Source: Cellulosilyticum lentocellum DSM 5427 (GTDB taxonomy: Bacteria; Bacillota; Clostridia; Lachnospirales; Cellulosilyticaceae). From it: a stretch of DNA of 64,000 nt. The stretch spans positions 2,687,001 through 2,751,000 of the forward strand of contig NC_015275.1 of assembly GCF_000178835.2 (NCBI RefSeq), given 5' to 3'. The notes under the pieces are model-generated. The model saw only the letters and a list, made by a program, of their open reading frames with translations, was not told the DNA's origin and made no database searches. Positions 35,854 to 43,995 of this stretch are shown piece by piece. Positions within the stretch are counted from its first letter, which is position 1. Each line of letters begins with the position of its first letter. A program made the position numbers and the translations under genes.

Positions 35854-36906
35854 TCAAATAGAAGAGCAAATAATCACTACTAATGTAGCAAGTGCCATCA
35901 CGACATAAATCCCTTTATTCCAATCATAAACTCTTTTACTACCGAAAGACTCAAACGGATAAATAGGAATCATACGATAAATCAATAAATAGACGCCTAC
36001 TTGCTTGGTAACAGACGCAATCATACCCTGACTCCTACTAAAAACTAAGAAAGCTGTTAGAATAAGTAAAGCTATCCAGCTTACCAAAGCAGTCATTCCC
36101 ATTGCTTTTCTAAAAGCTTTCGTTTTTTCATAACGCTCAGGATACCAGTTACCAATCATCGGAAACAGTGACCCAATATTAACGAAAACACAAGTTAAAG
36201 CCCCACCACTTGTAACCCTAAATTTCCAATGACGCTCCGATGAGCATCTAGTACCTATAAATTCTGTAGTCGTAGTCAATAACAATAGCATAAGATAGAC
36301 AACCAAAATCGTTATGTCATATTTTAATCCACGTAGAGAGGTAACACTAAACAACAAGGCATTGATTAAAAAAAAGGCTAAAAGCTGTTTAATGCTATTA
36401 GGCGTACTAACTACACTTTCCTGATTTTTTGTTGCCACATAATAATCCATACCAATAGCAAAACAAAATGGGGTAGTAAAATATTGTTTTAGTGCACCTA
36501 AAAAACCAAATTGCTTAGCAAGGTTCACAAAACTTGTTCTAGCAAAACCATTTTTTTTAAATAATCCCCAAGACCCTACATTATCATCCTTCACAAGTGC
36601 AGTCAGTGCATCACATCCCTGCTCCCATAAATACTCGGCAGCACCTTTATAAAGCACATTTCCAATCCCTTTATTGTGATAATCACGGTCTACAAAAGCA
36701 TAATCTACATAGCCTATTTTTCTGCCACCAGCTTTTATAAATTTGTACAAAATAGCACCTGCAATTTTTCCATCTTTTACAGCAACTAAGGCCTGTTTTG
36801 GTTTTGGCACCCATAAGCTTTCTAGCCCAGTAAAAGCTCTTTTACCAATCTTATGGACCATTTCAATTTCATCAGTTTGCATTTGACGTATGATGATATT
36901 CTCCAT
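35854..36906 (-). CDS. GNAT acetyltransferase fused to an M50-like membrane domain lacking HExxH
   Basis: 350 residues. Residues 1-155 form a GNAT N-acetyltransferase: IRQMQTDEIEMVHKIG, the acetyl-CoA loop RDYHNKGIGNVLY (73-85) and the end GSWGLFKKNGFART. Residues 172-350 contain four or five membrane helices and a C-terminal segment YPFESFGSKRVYDWNK (315-331), which resembles the third motif region of site-2-protease-like (M50) membrane proteins. The expected zinc motif HExxH is absent; the corresponding stretch reads TTEFIGTR (213-220), so peptidase activity is unlikely. It sits between hisC and hisB, with GGGGGG before the ATG, so it is transcribed with the his genes although no histidine enzyme needs it. 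Substrate unknown; the M50 relation is tentative. Confidence 0.65.
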   Translation of the reverse strand: MENIIIRQMQTDEIEMVHKIGKRAFTGLESLWVPKPKQALVAVKDGKIAGAILYKFIKAGGRKIGYVDYAFVDRDYHNKGIGNVLYKGAAEYLWEQGCDALTALVKDDNVGSWGLFKKNGFARTSFVNLAKQFGFLGALKQYFTTPFCFAIGMDYYVATKNQESVVSTPNSIKQLLAFFLINALLFSVTSLRGLKYDITILVVYLMLLLLTTTTEFIGTRCSSERHWKFRVTSGGALTCVFVNIGSLFPMIGNWYPERYEKTKAFRKAMGMTALVSWIALLILTAFLVFSRSQGMIASVTKQVGVYLLIYRMIPIYPFESFGSKRVYDWNKGIYVVMALATLVVIICSSI

Positions 36907-37003
36907 TATTTCCCCCCGTATGTGCTTAATATCATAAACAATCTACGTGTTAAGTCATTAATAAAATGTACTTCATCGTCTCCTTTTAAGTCATCGTCCA
37001 TCA

Positions 37004-38047
37004 TTATACGAGTACTTTAAGCGCTTCTAAAAGTTTATTATTTTCTTCTGGTGTTCCAGCATTAATACGATAATAAATGCTGTCCTCTATCTTCATCTTA
37101 CGAATATAAATCTGTTTTTCTTCTAAGGCTTCAAAAACACTCTCTGGTAAAGTCAGCCATACAAAGTTAGCTTCTGATGGATAAGGCTTAAGCCCTAAAT
37201 TCCTTAGTCCTTGTTCTAACATCTTTCTATTATCTACAATGCGCCTTGCATTTTCTAAAAAGATGTCACGGTGCTCTATAGCCCATGTTCCTATAGCTTG
37301 CGAGAAAATATTCACATTATAAGGTGGTCTAACTGTGTTAATCAGGTTAATCACAGCTTCACAAGCAATGCCATACCCCACTCTGGCCCCAGCTAAGGCA
37401 TAAGCTTTAGAAAAGGTTTTTAAAACGATAAGATTGTCATAATCATTCACATAAGGAATCATCGAAATTTCTTTTTCACTAAACTCGGCATAAGCTTCAT
37501 CTACCACTACAAGCCCTTTTGCTACTTCTAAAATACTTCTTATTTCATCTCTAGTAAAAATACAGCCCGTTGGATTGTTAGGATTGCAAAGAAAAATGAC
37601 TTTAGGCTGCTCCTTGCATACCACTTCTTTAATAGCCGTCACATCATATGTAAAATCTGATTTCAAAGGTACTTTAATCATTTGTCCACTATTGAGCTGA
37701 GTAAACTGACTATACATACTAAAGGAGGGATAAGGCATCAATACCTTGTCACCATCTTCTAAAGTACTCCCTAATATACAGTCAATGAGTTCATCTGACC
37801 CTACACCACATACCACATTTTCTATCTTTACATCATAGACTTTTGCCACTGCATTTGCTAATTCTAAGCTATCTGTATCGGGGTAACGATTCACTAATAA
37901 ATCCCCTACACGTTCTTTCATATAAGCCACTAACTCTTCTGGTACGCTATAAGGACTTTCATTAGAATTCAAAATAACCCCTTCTGTCAAATAAGCTGAA
38001 TGATAAGGTGCCATAGTAGCAAAACGTTCTCTTAAAAATTTAACCAT
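37004..38047 (-). CDS. hisC: Histidinol-phosphate aminotransferase
   Basis: 347-residue PLP enzyme, fold type I. Visible: LNSNESPYSVPEEL-type opening, CGVGSDELID, LCNPNNPTGC, the aromatic/Asp pair VVDEAYAEF and the PLP lysine in KTFSKAYALAGARVGYG. Converts imidazole acetol phosphate to histidinol phosphate. Its start overlaps the hisD stop by one base (TAATG). Confidence 0.97.
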   Translation of the reverse strand: MVKFLRERFATMAPYHSAYLTEGVILNSNESPYSVPEELVAYMKERVGDLLVNRYPDTDSLELANAVAKVYDVKIENVVCGVGSDELIDCILGSTLEDGDKVLMPYPSFSMYSQFTQLNSGQMIKVPLKSDFTYDVTAIKEVVCKEQPKVIFLCNPNNPTGCIFTRDEIRSILEVAKGLVVVDEAYAEFSEKEISMIPYVNDYDNLIVLKTFSKAYALAGARVGYGIACEAVINLINTVRPPYNVNIFSQAIGTWAIEHRDIFLENARRIVDNRKMLEQGLRNLGLKPYPSEANFVWLTLPESVFEALEEKQIYIRKMKIEDSIYYRINAGTPEENNKLLEALKVLV

Positions 38048-39348
38048 TATTTCACTTCCTCATCTAAACGAACTTGAACTGATAATGCATGAGCAAATAA
38101 TCTTTCACTTTCTGCAAAACGTACAATTGATTTTCCGATCGGCATTAAGGCTTCTTTTGTAAAAGATAAAATACTGCTTTTTTTAATAAAATCATCTACC
38201 CCTAAAGGTGAGAAAAATCTAGCAGTACCATTAGTAGGTAAAACATGATTAGGACCTGCCATATAGTCACCTACTGGTTCTGGTGTATAATGGCCTAAGA
38301 AAATAGCCCCTGCATTTTTAATACGTGTTAAAACTTCAAAAGGTGCCGTTACTGCTAGTTCTAGGTGTTCTGGTGCAATGGCATTGGCAAGTTCACAGGC
38401 ACTTTCCATACTAGGCTCAATCACAATGGCACAATAGTTTGCTAAAGAAGCACTTAAAATCTCTTGGCGTGGCATGATTTCATAAAAGCGTGCCACTTCT
38501 TTTTGTACTTTTTCTGCTAATGCTTTGCTAGTTGTAATAAGCACTGCTGAAGCTAGCTGATCATGCTCTGCTTGTGATAATAAGTCTGCTGCTACGAAGG
38601 TAGGGTTAGCACTTTCATCAGCCACGATTAAAATTTCACTCGGTCCTGCGATCGAATCAATATTCACATAACCAAATACTTCTCTTTTAGCTAAAGTCAC
38701 ATAAATATTGCCTGGCCCTACTATTTTGTCCACCTTTGGAATCGTCTCAGTTCCAAAAGCGAGGGCGGCTATGGCTTGTGCCCCTCCAATTTTATAAACT
38801 TCTGTCACCCCTGCAATATAAGCAGCTGCTAACACTTCCTTAGTTAACTGACCATCCTTAGAAGCTGGTGTTACCATCACAATACGCTCTACGCCAGCTA
38901 CCTTTGCAGGAATCACATTCATTAATACAGAAGAAGGATAAGCTGCCTTGCCTCCTGGTACATATACGCCTACTTTTTCTAGAGGTGTGACGCGTTGGCC
39001 TAATATTTCACCATTTTCTTTCACATCAATCCATGTGTTTTGTTTTTGCTTTTGATGGAAGCTTTCAATACGCGCTGCTGAAAGTGTAATGGCTTCTTGA
39101 AGCTCAGGTTCTAAGGTATCATAAGCAGCTTTCATATCTTCTACACTTACCTTGACATTACCTGCATGAATCTCTGGGCAGTCCCACATGGCTGTATATT
39201 CGAAAAGAGCAGCATCTTTTTCACTACGTACACGATCTACTATTTTTTTAGCAGCTAAAGCATATTCCCCTGTATCCATATTGCCTCTTACTTCAAGTTT
39301 CTTCAAAAAAGCTTCTTTTGCTTCTATGGTTTCTATGATTTGAATCAT
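38047..39348 (-). CDS. hisD: Histidinol dehydrogenase
   Basis: 433 residues, normal length. Zn-dependent, NAD-linked two-step oxidation of histidinol to histidine. Conserved GVYVPGGKAAYPSSVLMN, PASKDGQL, GGAQAIAALAFGTE, IVGPGNIYVTLAKR and the metal/catalytic region IAPEHLEL are present. GGAGG before the ATG; four-base overlap with hisG. Confidence 0.98.
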   Translation of the reverse strand: MIQIIETIEAKEAFLKKLEVRGNMDTGEYALAAKKIVDRVRSEKDAALFEYTAMWDCPEIHAGNVKVSVEDMKAAYDTLEPELQEAITLSAARIESFHQKQKQNTWIDVKENGEILGQRVTPLEKVGVYVPGGKAAYPSSVLMNVIPAKVAGVERIVMVTPASKDGQLTKEVLAAAYIAGVTEVYKIGGAQAIAALAFGTETIPKVDKIVGPGNIYVTLAKREVFGYVNIDSIAGPSEILIVADESANPTFVAADLLSQAEHDQLASAVLITTSKALAEKVQKEVARFYEIMPRQEILSASLANYCAIVIEPSMESACELANAIAPEHLELAVTAPFEVLTRIKNAGAIFLGHYTPEPVGDYMAGPNHVLPTNGTARFFSPLGVDDFIKKSSILSFTKEALMPIGKSIVRFAESERLFAHALSVQVRLDEEVK

Positions 39349-39986
39349 TTGCGCTCCTCCATTTTCTTTTCAATATCATTTAATAGACGCCTTATCTCAC
39401 TATGCTTTACTTTTAAACTAGCCGTATTGACAATACAGCGTGCTGATAAAGGTTCGATATCTTCTAATACAACTAAGCCATTCTCTACCAAAGTTTTACC
39501 ACTCTCTACAATATCAACAATCACATCTGATAAACCTACAATTGGTCCTAGTTCTACTGAGCCATGAAGTTTAATAATTTCTACTGGCCTATTAGTTTTT
39601 TCAAAATAGCGCTTAGCAATAGAAGGATACTTTGTGGCAACACGAATGAGACCACCACTTTCTAGAAGTGCTTTTTTCTCTGGCTTACCTGCTACTGCCA
39701 TTTTACAAGCCCCAAAGCCTAAATCAATCACTTCATAAACAGCTCTGTTTTCTTCTAAAATGGTGTCTTTTCCTACAATGCCTATATCTGCTACACCATA
39801 ATCTACATAAGTAGGTACATCAGATGCCTTGGATAAAAAGAAACGATACTGACCATCATCACTTGTAAATAAAAGTTTGCGGCTTTCTTCTTCCATTTCT
39901 TTGCAGCTAATACCTAATTCCTTTAATACATCCATTGCTTTTTCTGCTAATCTCCCTTTTGCAAGGGCAAAAGTAATTTGATTCAT
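39345..39986 (-). CDS. hisG: ATP phosphoribosyltransferase catalytic subunit (short form)
   Basis: About 213 residues from the ATG at 39986; the frame has an upstream ATG at 40004, but it overlaps the hisZ end and a GAGAGGGGG ribosome site immediately precedes 39986. This is the short HisG lacking the C-terminal regulatory domain, which requires HisZ, encoded just upstream. Motifs: ALAKGRLAEKAM, GVADIGIVGKD and the PRPP-binding region DVIVDIVESGKTLVENGL. First enzyme of histidine synthesis. Confidence 0.97.
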   Translation of the reverse strand: MNQITFALAKGRLAEKAMDVLKELGISCKEMEEESRKLLFTSDDGQYRFFLSKASDVPTYVDYGVADIGIVGKDTILEENRAVYEVIDLGFGACKMAVAGKPEKKALLESGGLIRVATKYPSIAKRYFEKTNRPVEIIKLHGSVELGPIVGLSDVIVDIVESGKTLVENGLVVLEDIEPLSARCIVNTASLKVKHSEIRRLLNDIEKKMEERK

Positions 39987-39990
39987 GTGA

Positions 39991-41259
39991 TTACCCCCTC
40001 TCATTCCCCACTCTATAGAGTTCGTTAATAGTCGCTTCCTGAACAGTGCCTTCTGCTAAGTTGTACACATCTACTTTATTGTAATCTTTGTAATGAAGTA
40101 TGCCGCCCATACCAACTGCTTTAGCATAAGCCTTTGCTTCTTCAATGTTATCTGTAAAACTATTTTCTATCACCATGCCACTTTCACGATGATGATCACT
40201 GACTTCATAACAAATCTTTCTTGTTTGTTTATTAGCTACTACTAACGTACATTTACTATATAGTGGTGTAAGAGGTTTTTGCTTAATCAGGCGCTGCAAA
40301 ATAGCGTTCATATGCATACCAAACCCTACCGCTGGCAAACCTTTTCCAAACTCTTCAAGCAGATGGTCATAACGTCCACCTTCTACAATAGCTGTTCCAA
40401 TATAAGGTGTGAAAACTTGAAACATCATACCAGTATAATAATTACCATAAGATAATAAGCTGAAATTAAATAAAATAGATTCACTTACACCGTAATCCTC
40501 TAGCAGTTCATAGAGCTGCTCCATTTCATCTAAAGCTTTGACTGCTTGAGGGCTATTCATTTTTTTCTTTACACTACGAAGTAAGTCAATATGACCTGCA
40601 CACTCAATAAGCTCCAATAATAAAGCTAATGTTTCTTCATCTTTAATAGCCTCCTGCAAGACATCTTTAAGTAGTACAGCATTCTTTTGATCGATAGCTT
40701 CATAAACCTTTTCAACTGCTTCTTCTCCTAAACCTAAATCACTTAAAGTACATTTTAAAAATTGACTACTACCAATGTGAACAGTAAAGTCTGTTACACC
40801 TACTTTCTTTAAAGCAGTAATGGCTAACTTAATGACTTCTGCATCCGCTTCTATACTATTTTTGCCAATCAGTTCTACCCCTGCTTGTGTAAACTCATGA
40901 AGCTTTCCTTGATAGCGTTCGGGATATCTAAAACTATTGGTCATGTAAGCATATCGCTTTGGCATCATACTTTCTGCTTTTTGCATCCCAATGACTCTTG
41001 CTATAGCCCTGGTCATATCACTACGAAGTGCCAACATTTCACCTTGTCTATTTACAAATTTATAAAGACTAGGAGATTGAAACCCTGCTTTTTCGGTTGT
41101 AAAAACATTTAAGTATTCAAAGGTAGGTGTTTCTACCCAATGGTAACTATAACCTTCAAAAACCTTTTTGACTTGATCTTGAATTTTCCCTTTTAAAGCT
41201 GCTTCTTCTCCTGTATAATCCTTTACACCTTCTGGTATATGCAGTGCATAATTCTTCAT
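39991..41259 (-). CDS. hisZ: ATP phosphoribosyltransferase regulatory subunit
   Basis: 422 residues, a class II histidyl-tRNA-synthetase paralogue. Motif 2-like LALRSDMTRAIARV and a motif 3-like segment (GGRYDHLLEEFGKGLPAVGFG) are seen, while the anticodon-binding domain of true HisRS is reduced. HisZ forms a hetero-octamer with short HisG and confers histidine feedback. First gene of the his operon; GAGGGG before the ATG, about 40 bases from the predicted transcript start. Confidence 0.95.
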   Translation of the reverse strand: MKNYALHIPEGVKDYTGEEAALKGKIQDQVKKVFEGYSYHWVETPTFEYLNVFTTEKAGFQSPSLYKFVNRQGEMLALRSDMTRAIARVIGMQKAESMMPKRYAYMTNSFRYPERYQGKLHEFTQAGVELIGKNSIEADAEVIKLAITALKKVGVTDFTVHIGSSQFLKCTLSDLGLGEEAVEKVYEAIDQKNAVLLKDVLQEAIKDEETLALLLELIECAGHIDLLRSVKKKMNSPQAVKALDEMEQLYELLEDYGVSESILFNFSLLSYGNYYTGMMFQVFTPYIGTAIVEGGRYDHLLEEFGKGLPAVGFGMHMNAILQRLIKQKPLTPLYSKCTLVVANKQTRKICYEVSDHHRESGMVIENSFTDNIEEAKAYAKAVGMGGILHYKDYNKVDVYNLAEGTVQEATINELYRVGNERG

Positions 41260-41272
41260 TGCTTCCCCTCAC

Positions 41273-41290
41273 TTTACTATGATAAAGTAA
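41273..41290. promoter_or_regulatory. Palindrome downstream of the his promoter, possible operator
   Basis: ACTTTA-CTATGA-TAAAGT, 6-bp arms around a 6-base spacer, between the predicted start point and the hisZ start. Candidate site for a histidine regulator; no consensus was available to test it. Confidence 0.3.
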
Positions 41291-41305
41291 TAAATTAATA
41301 AAGTA

Positions 41306-41334
41306 AGTATAAACTCATCCTTAATAAAAATCAA
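41306..41334 (-). promoter_or_regulatory. Promoter of the his operon
   Basis: Minus strand TTGATT (41334-41329), 17-base spacer, TATACT (41311-41306). The leader is too short (about 40 bases) for a T-box, so histidine control is likely by a repressor or by HisZ feedback. Confidence 0.65.
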
Positions 41335-41345
41335 TATTTTATAAA

Positions 41346-42398
41346 CTATTCATACATTTTTATTGCTTTTTCACACCAATACGAGGCCTTAAGGTAGTCT
41401 TTTGGGGCACCTTGCCCATTCAGATATAAATAAGCTAACCAAATCATAGCTGAGGGTTGATCTTTAGCAGCTGCTATTTGATACCATTTGAAGGCTTCTT
41501 CATAATTTTGCTCTGTATCACTTCCTGTGTGATAGCTATAAGCTACATGGTTAATGGCTTCTATGTCACCTTCAAATGCTGCTTTTAAATAAACTTCAAA
41601 GGGTTCATCCCATCCCTTCATATGCGCTTCATAGTAAATATACCCCATATTAAACATGGCTGTATAATGCCCCTGACAAGCTGCTTTTTCATAAAAAAGA
41701 ATAGCCTTTTCTAAATTTTTTTCTATACCTTTACCTTCATAATACATATTTCCCATATAATTCATGGCTGCTGCACTTCCTAAATCAGCTGCCTTGGTAT
41801 ACCATTTAAAAGCTGTTTCATCATCTTTTAAAATGCCTTGTCCCATATAATAAATATTTCCTAGAACTAACATCGCTTCTACATGCCCCATAGCTGCAGC
41901 TTTCTCATACCATTTAACGGCTTCCTTACTATTTCTTTGTACCCCTTCTCCATTATAGTAACTGTGTGCTTTGTGTAAAATGGTACTTAAACTATCAGAC
42001 AAATGTGGTTCTTCATGCGTGTTAATGATACTTGCTGCTTCACCTAACTTTTCACCTAATAATTTATCTTGACTAAAAACTGTATCATTACCCTTTTCCT
42101 TTTTAATAAAACCCATCCACAACTCTACTGCCGCTTCTGCTAGAGAACGATCCATCATTCCCTCTTCATGAAGGATGCGAATACATTCATGTCTTTCTAA
42201 TAAATACTGCTTCGTATCACACTGACTTAAGCGCTTATAAATATCAAATGCCATGCTTTGTGCTAAAAGATAATGCTGCGTTTTTTCAAAAGGAAAGTAA
42301 TCTTTTATAAAAGCTAATAGCCTTTTAGGCTGATTAAAAAGCTCTTCTCCATAAGTTTTTTTTAATATTAATAATTGATTAATGATTTGTTTTTGCAT
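41346..42398 (-). CDS. Sel1-repeat protein of the kinase/phosphatase cassette
   Basis: 350 residues. After a helical N-terminal domain (1-130) come five or six Sel1-like repeats of about 36 residues, e.g. AMLVLGNIYYMGQGILKDDE and AAMNYMGNMYYEGKGIEKNL, forming a scaffold solenoid. The ATG follows GGGGGAAGGAGC and lies inside the PP2C gene end (20-base overlap), so it is coupled to the signalling cassette. Probably a protein-protein adaptor for the cassette; no enzymatic motif seen. Confidence 0.85.
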   Translation of the reverse strand: MQKQIINQLLILKKTYGEELFNQPKRLLAFIKDYFPFEKTQHYLLAQSMAFDIYKRLSQCDTKQYLLERHECIRILHEEGMMDRSLAEAAVELWMGFIKKEKGNDTVFSQDKLLGEKLGEAASIINTHEEPHLSDSLSTILHKAHSYYNGEGVQRNSKEAVKWYEKAAAMGHVEAMLVLGNIYYMGQGILKDDETAFKWYTKAADLGSAAAMNYMGNMYYEGKGIEKNLEKAILFYEKAACQGHYTAMFNMGYIYYEAHMKGWDEPFEVYLKAAFEGDIEAINHVAYSYHTGSDTEQNYEEAFKWYQIAAAKDQPSAMIWLAYLYLNGQGAPKDYLKASYWCEKAIKMYE

Positions 42399-43209
42399 GC
42401 TCCTTCCCCCTCATAGGATTTTGATAAATAACAGCTAAAGTAATATCATCCCCACTTCCCTTACTTGATGCTTCATTTAACCAAACCGGCAGTTGTTCCT
42501 CTAACAAAGTACTATCATAATGTTTCAGTAGTTCTAAATAATCTTTTCCAATCCTTAAGAAATCCTTTTCACTAGTAAAACTATTGGCATACCCATCTGT
42601 ACTCATTAGAAACAAACAAGGTGATTGATGAGTAGCAATAGGAATTAGTTTGTGTTTAAAATAACGCCAGCATTCTTTCTGACACAAAGAATAAGTTTCT
42701 GTTCCATATTGCTGCTCTGCTAGAATAAGACGTTTCGTTTCACCTTTTGCATCTACTTGTAATAAATCTCCATCTCCTATCTGCAAAGCAAAAACAAAGT
42801 CTGGCATCACCCATAAAATAATAAGGGTACTACCATAAAGCTTCCACATTTGTTCTGCTTTAGGATAATCCCCTCTTTCTTTCTGTTGGTGATGATACTG
42901 TATTTGTTCTTTCCACTCTTTCTCAATTGCCCTAGGTAATTGTACTTCCTTAATACTTTGTAATAAACTGTATAAGGAAGCTTCATCATTTTGCCATATA
43001 AGTATTTCTATAACGGCAAGGGCTACTGATACTGCTATTTCAGCCCCTTCATCACTATAAGGACAGGCACTACTCCCATGTCCATCTGCTATAGCACAAA
43101 CAAAGCTGTTAGGTGAAAAAAAGTTAGTTTTAATGGCATCTTGGCAAGGCATCTGTTTTATGATATGAGATGCCCCTGTCACACACCCTTTAATCATCTC
43201 CCATCTCAT
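42379..43209 (-). CDS. PP2C-family protein phosphatase
   Basis: About 276 residues from the ATG at 43209 (a TTG at 43221 is also open). Metal-dependent Ser/Thr phosphatase: CQDAIKT at the N-terminus, the metal-binding IADGHGSSACPYSDEGAE, LLQIGDGDLL-type strand, MSTDGYANSF and the C-terminal GSGDDITLAVIYQ with paired Asp residues. Its start region overlaps the vWA gene end. Likely reverses phosphorylation by the kinase encoded upstream; together with the vWA protein this is the TerY-P arrangement described for bacterial stress-signalling systems. Confidence 0.9.
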   Translation of the reverse strand: MRWEMIKGCVTGASHIIKQMPCQDAIKTNFFSPNSFVCAIADGHGSSACPYSDEGAEIAVSVALAVIEILIWQNDEASLYSLLQSIKEVQLPRAIEKEWKEQIQYHHQQKERGDYPKAEQMWKLYGSTLIILWVMPDFVFALQIGDGDLLQVDAKGETKRLILAEQQYGTETYSLCQKECWRYFKHKLIPIATHQSPCLFLMSTDGYANSFTSEKDFLRIGKDYLELLKHYDSTLLEEQLPVWLNEASSKGSGDDITLAVIYQNPMRGKEHAKTNH

Positions 43210-43214
43210 AGGCT

Positions 43215-43922
43215 CTACCAAACATCTAAAGCATCATCAGTAGTTACTGTAGGTAAGGTAGCTAAATCTATAGGCATACTTGTAGCAAAAGTATTTTTAG
43301 CTATCTGACTATGAGGACTAGAAACTTGTTTCGTCACGGTAGATGCCCACTTAATGTATTTGATTAATGCACTTGGATTATTAGCTTCTAAAACGGGCAT
43401 TTCTGGTTGATCTACAAAACGTGCAAGTACTTCTTTATCTGCATCATTACCAATGGCAATGGCTAATTTCACAGCTTTCTTTCCCCAAGGTAAACTTAAA
43501 AGTTGATTAAGAGCTGCTTCATAAGTATCTGTAGGCTGTCCATCTGATAGTAATACAAGTACTGGTGGTAATGCACGCTCCGGCATAGGTGGCATTTCTA
43601 ATTGACCAGCTACTAATTCTAATGCTTTACCTAAATCTGTTAATCCTCCTGCCTCTACATCTATCCACTCAAAATCTTGTACTGGTGTGGGGGATGCAAT
43701 ATGCCACTTAGCACCTTCTGAAAAGGTAATGGCTCTTATATAAAGCTGAGCATTAGGATTCTCCTCAGCGGCAGCTCTCATATCAGGAATAGTTTGTTTA
43801 ATAGCATAATTAAGTGATTGTATTTTTTCTCCCATCATAGAGCCAGAGCAATCGACTAACCATATAAAATGTAATGGCCTAGCTGCCATTTCTCCACCTG
43901 GTCTTTTTAAACCTTCTATCAT
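43215..43922 (-). CDS. von Willebrand factor A domain protein (TerY-like)
   Basis: 235 residues, essentially one vWA domain with a complete MIDAS: DCSGSM (DxSxS), the Thr in GGLTDLGKAL and the Asp in LLSDGQPTDTY. Cytoplasmic (no signal peptide). vWA domains bind partners through a metal ion. AAGGAG before the ATG. Placed between the kinase and PP2C genes, which identifies it as the TerY-type member of a TerY-P triad. No tellurite-resistance ter genes are nearby, so the function is not tellurite resistance by context. Confidence 0.9.
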   Translation of the reverse strand: MIEGLKRPGGEMAARPLHFIWLVDCSGSMMGEKIQSLNYAIKQTIPDMRAAAEENPNAQLYIRAITFSEGAKWHIASPTPVQDFEWIDVEAGGLTDLGKALELVAGQLEMPPMPERALPPVLVLLSDGQPTDTYEAALNQLLSLPWGKKAVKLAIAIGNDADKEVLARFVDQPEMPVLEANNPSALIKYIKWASTVTKQVSSPHSQIAKNTFATSMPIDLATLPTVTTDDALDVW

Positions 43923-43995
43923 ATTCTCCTTTTTAGTGAAATAACTTTCACTAAATCCTCCTCTCCCTTATTTCTTAATCTATTTTGACATACTT

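Noticed and set aside
41260-41345. His T-box or attenuator in the his leader
   Set aside because: The predicted leader is only about 40 bases with no terminator and no His-codon-rich peptide.
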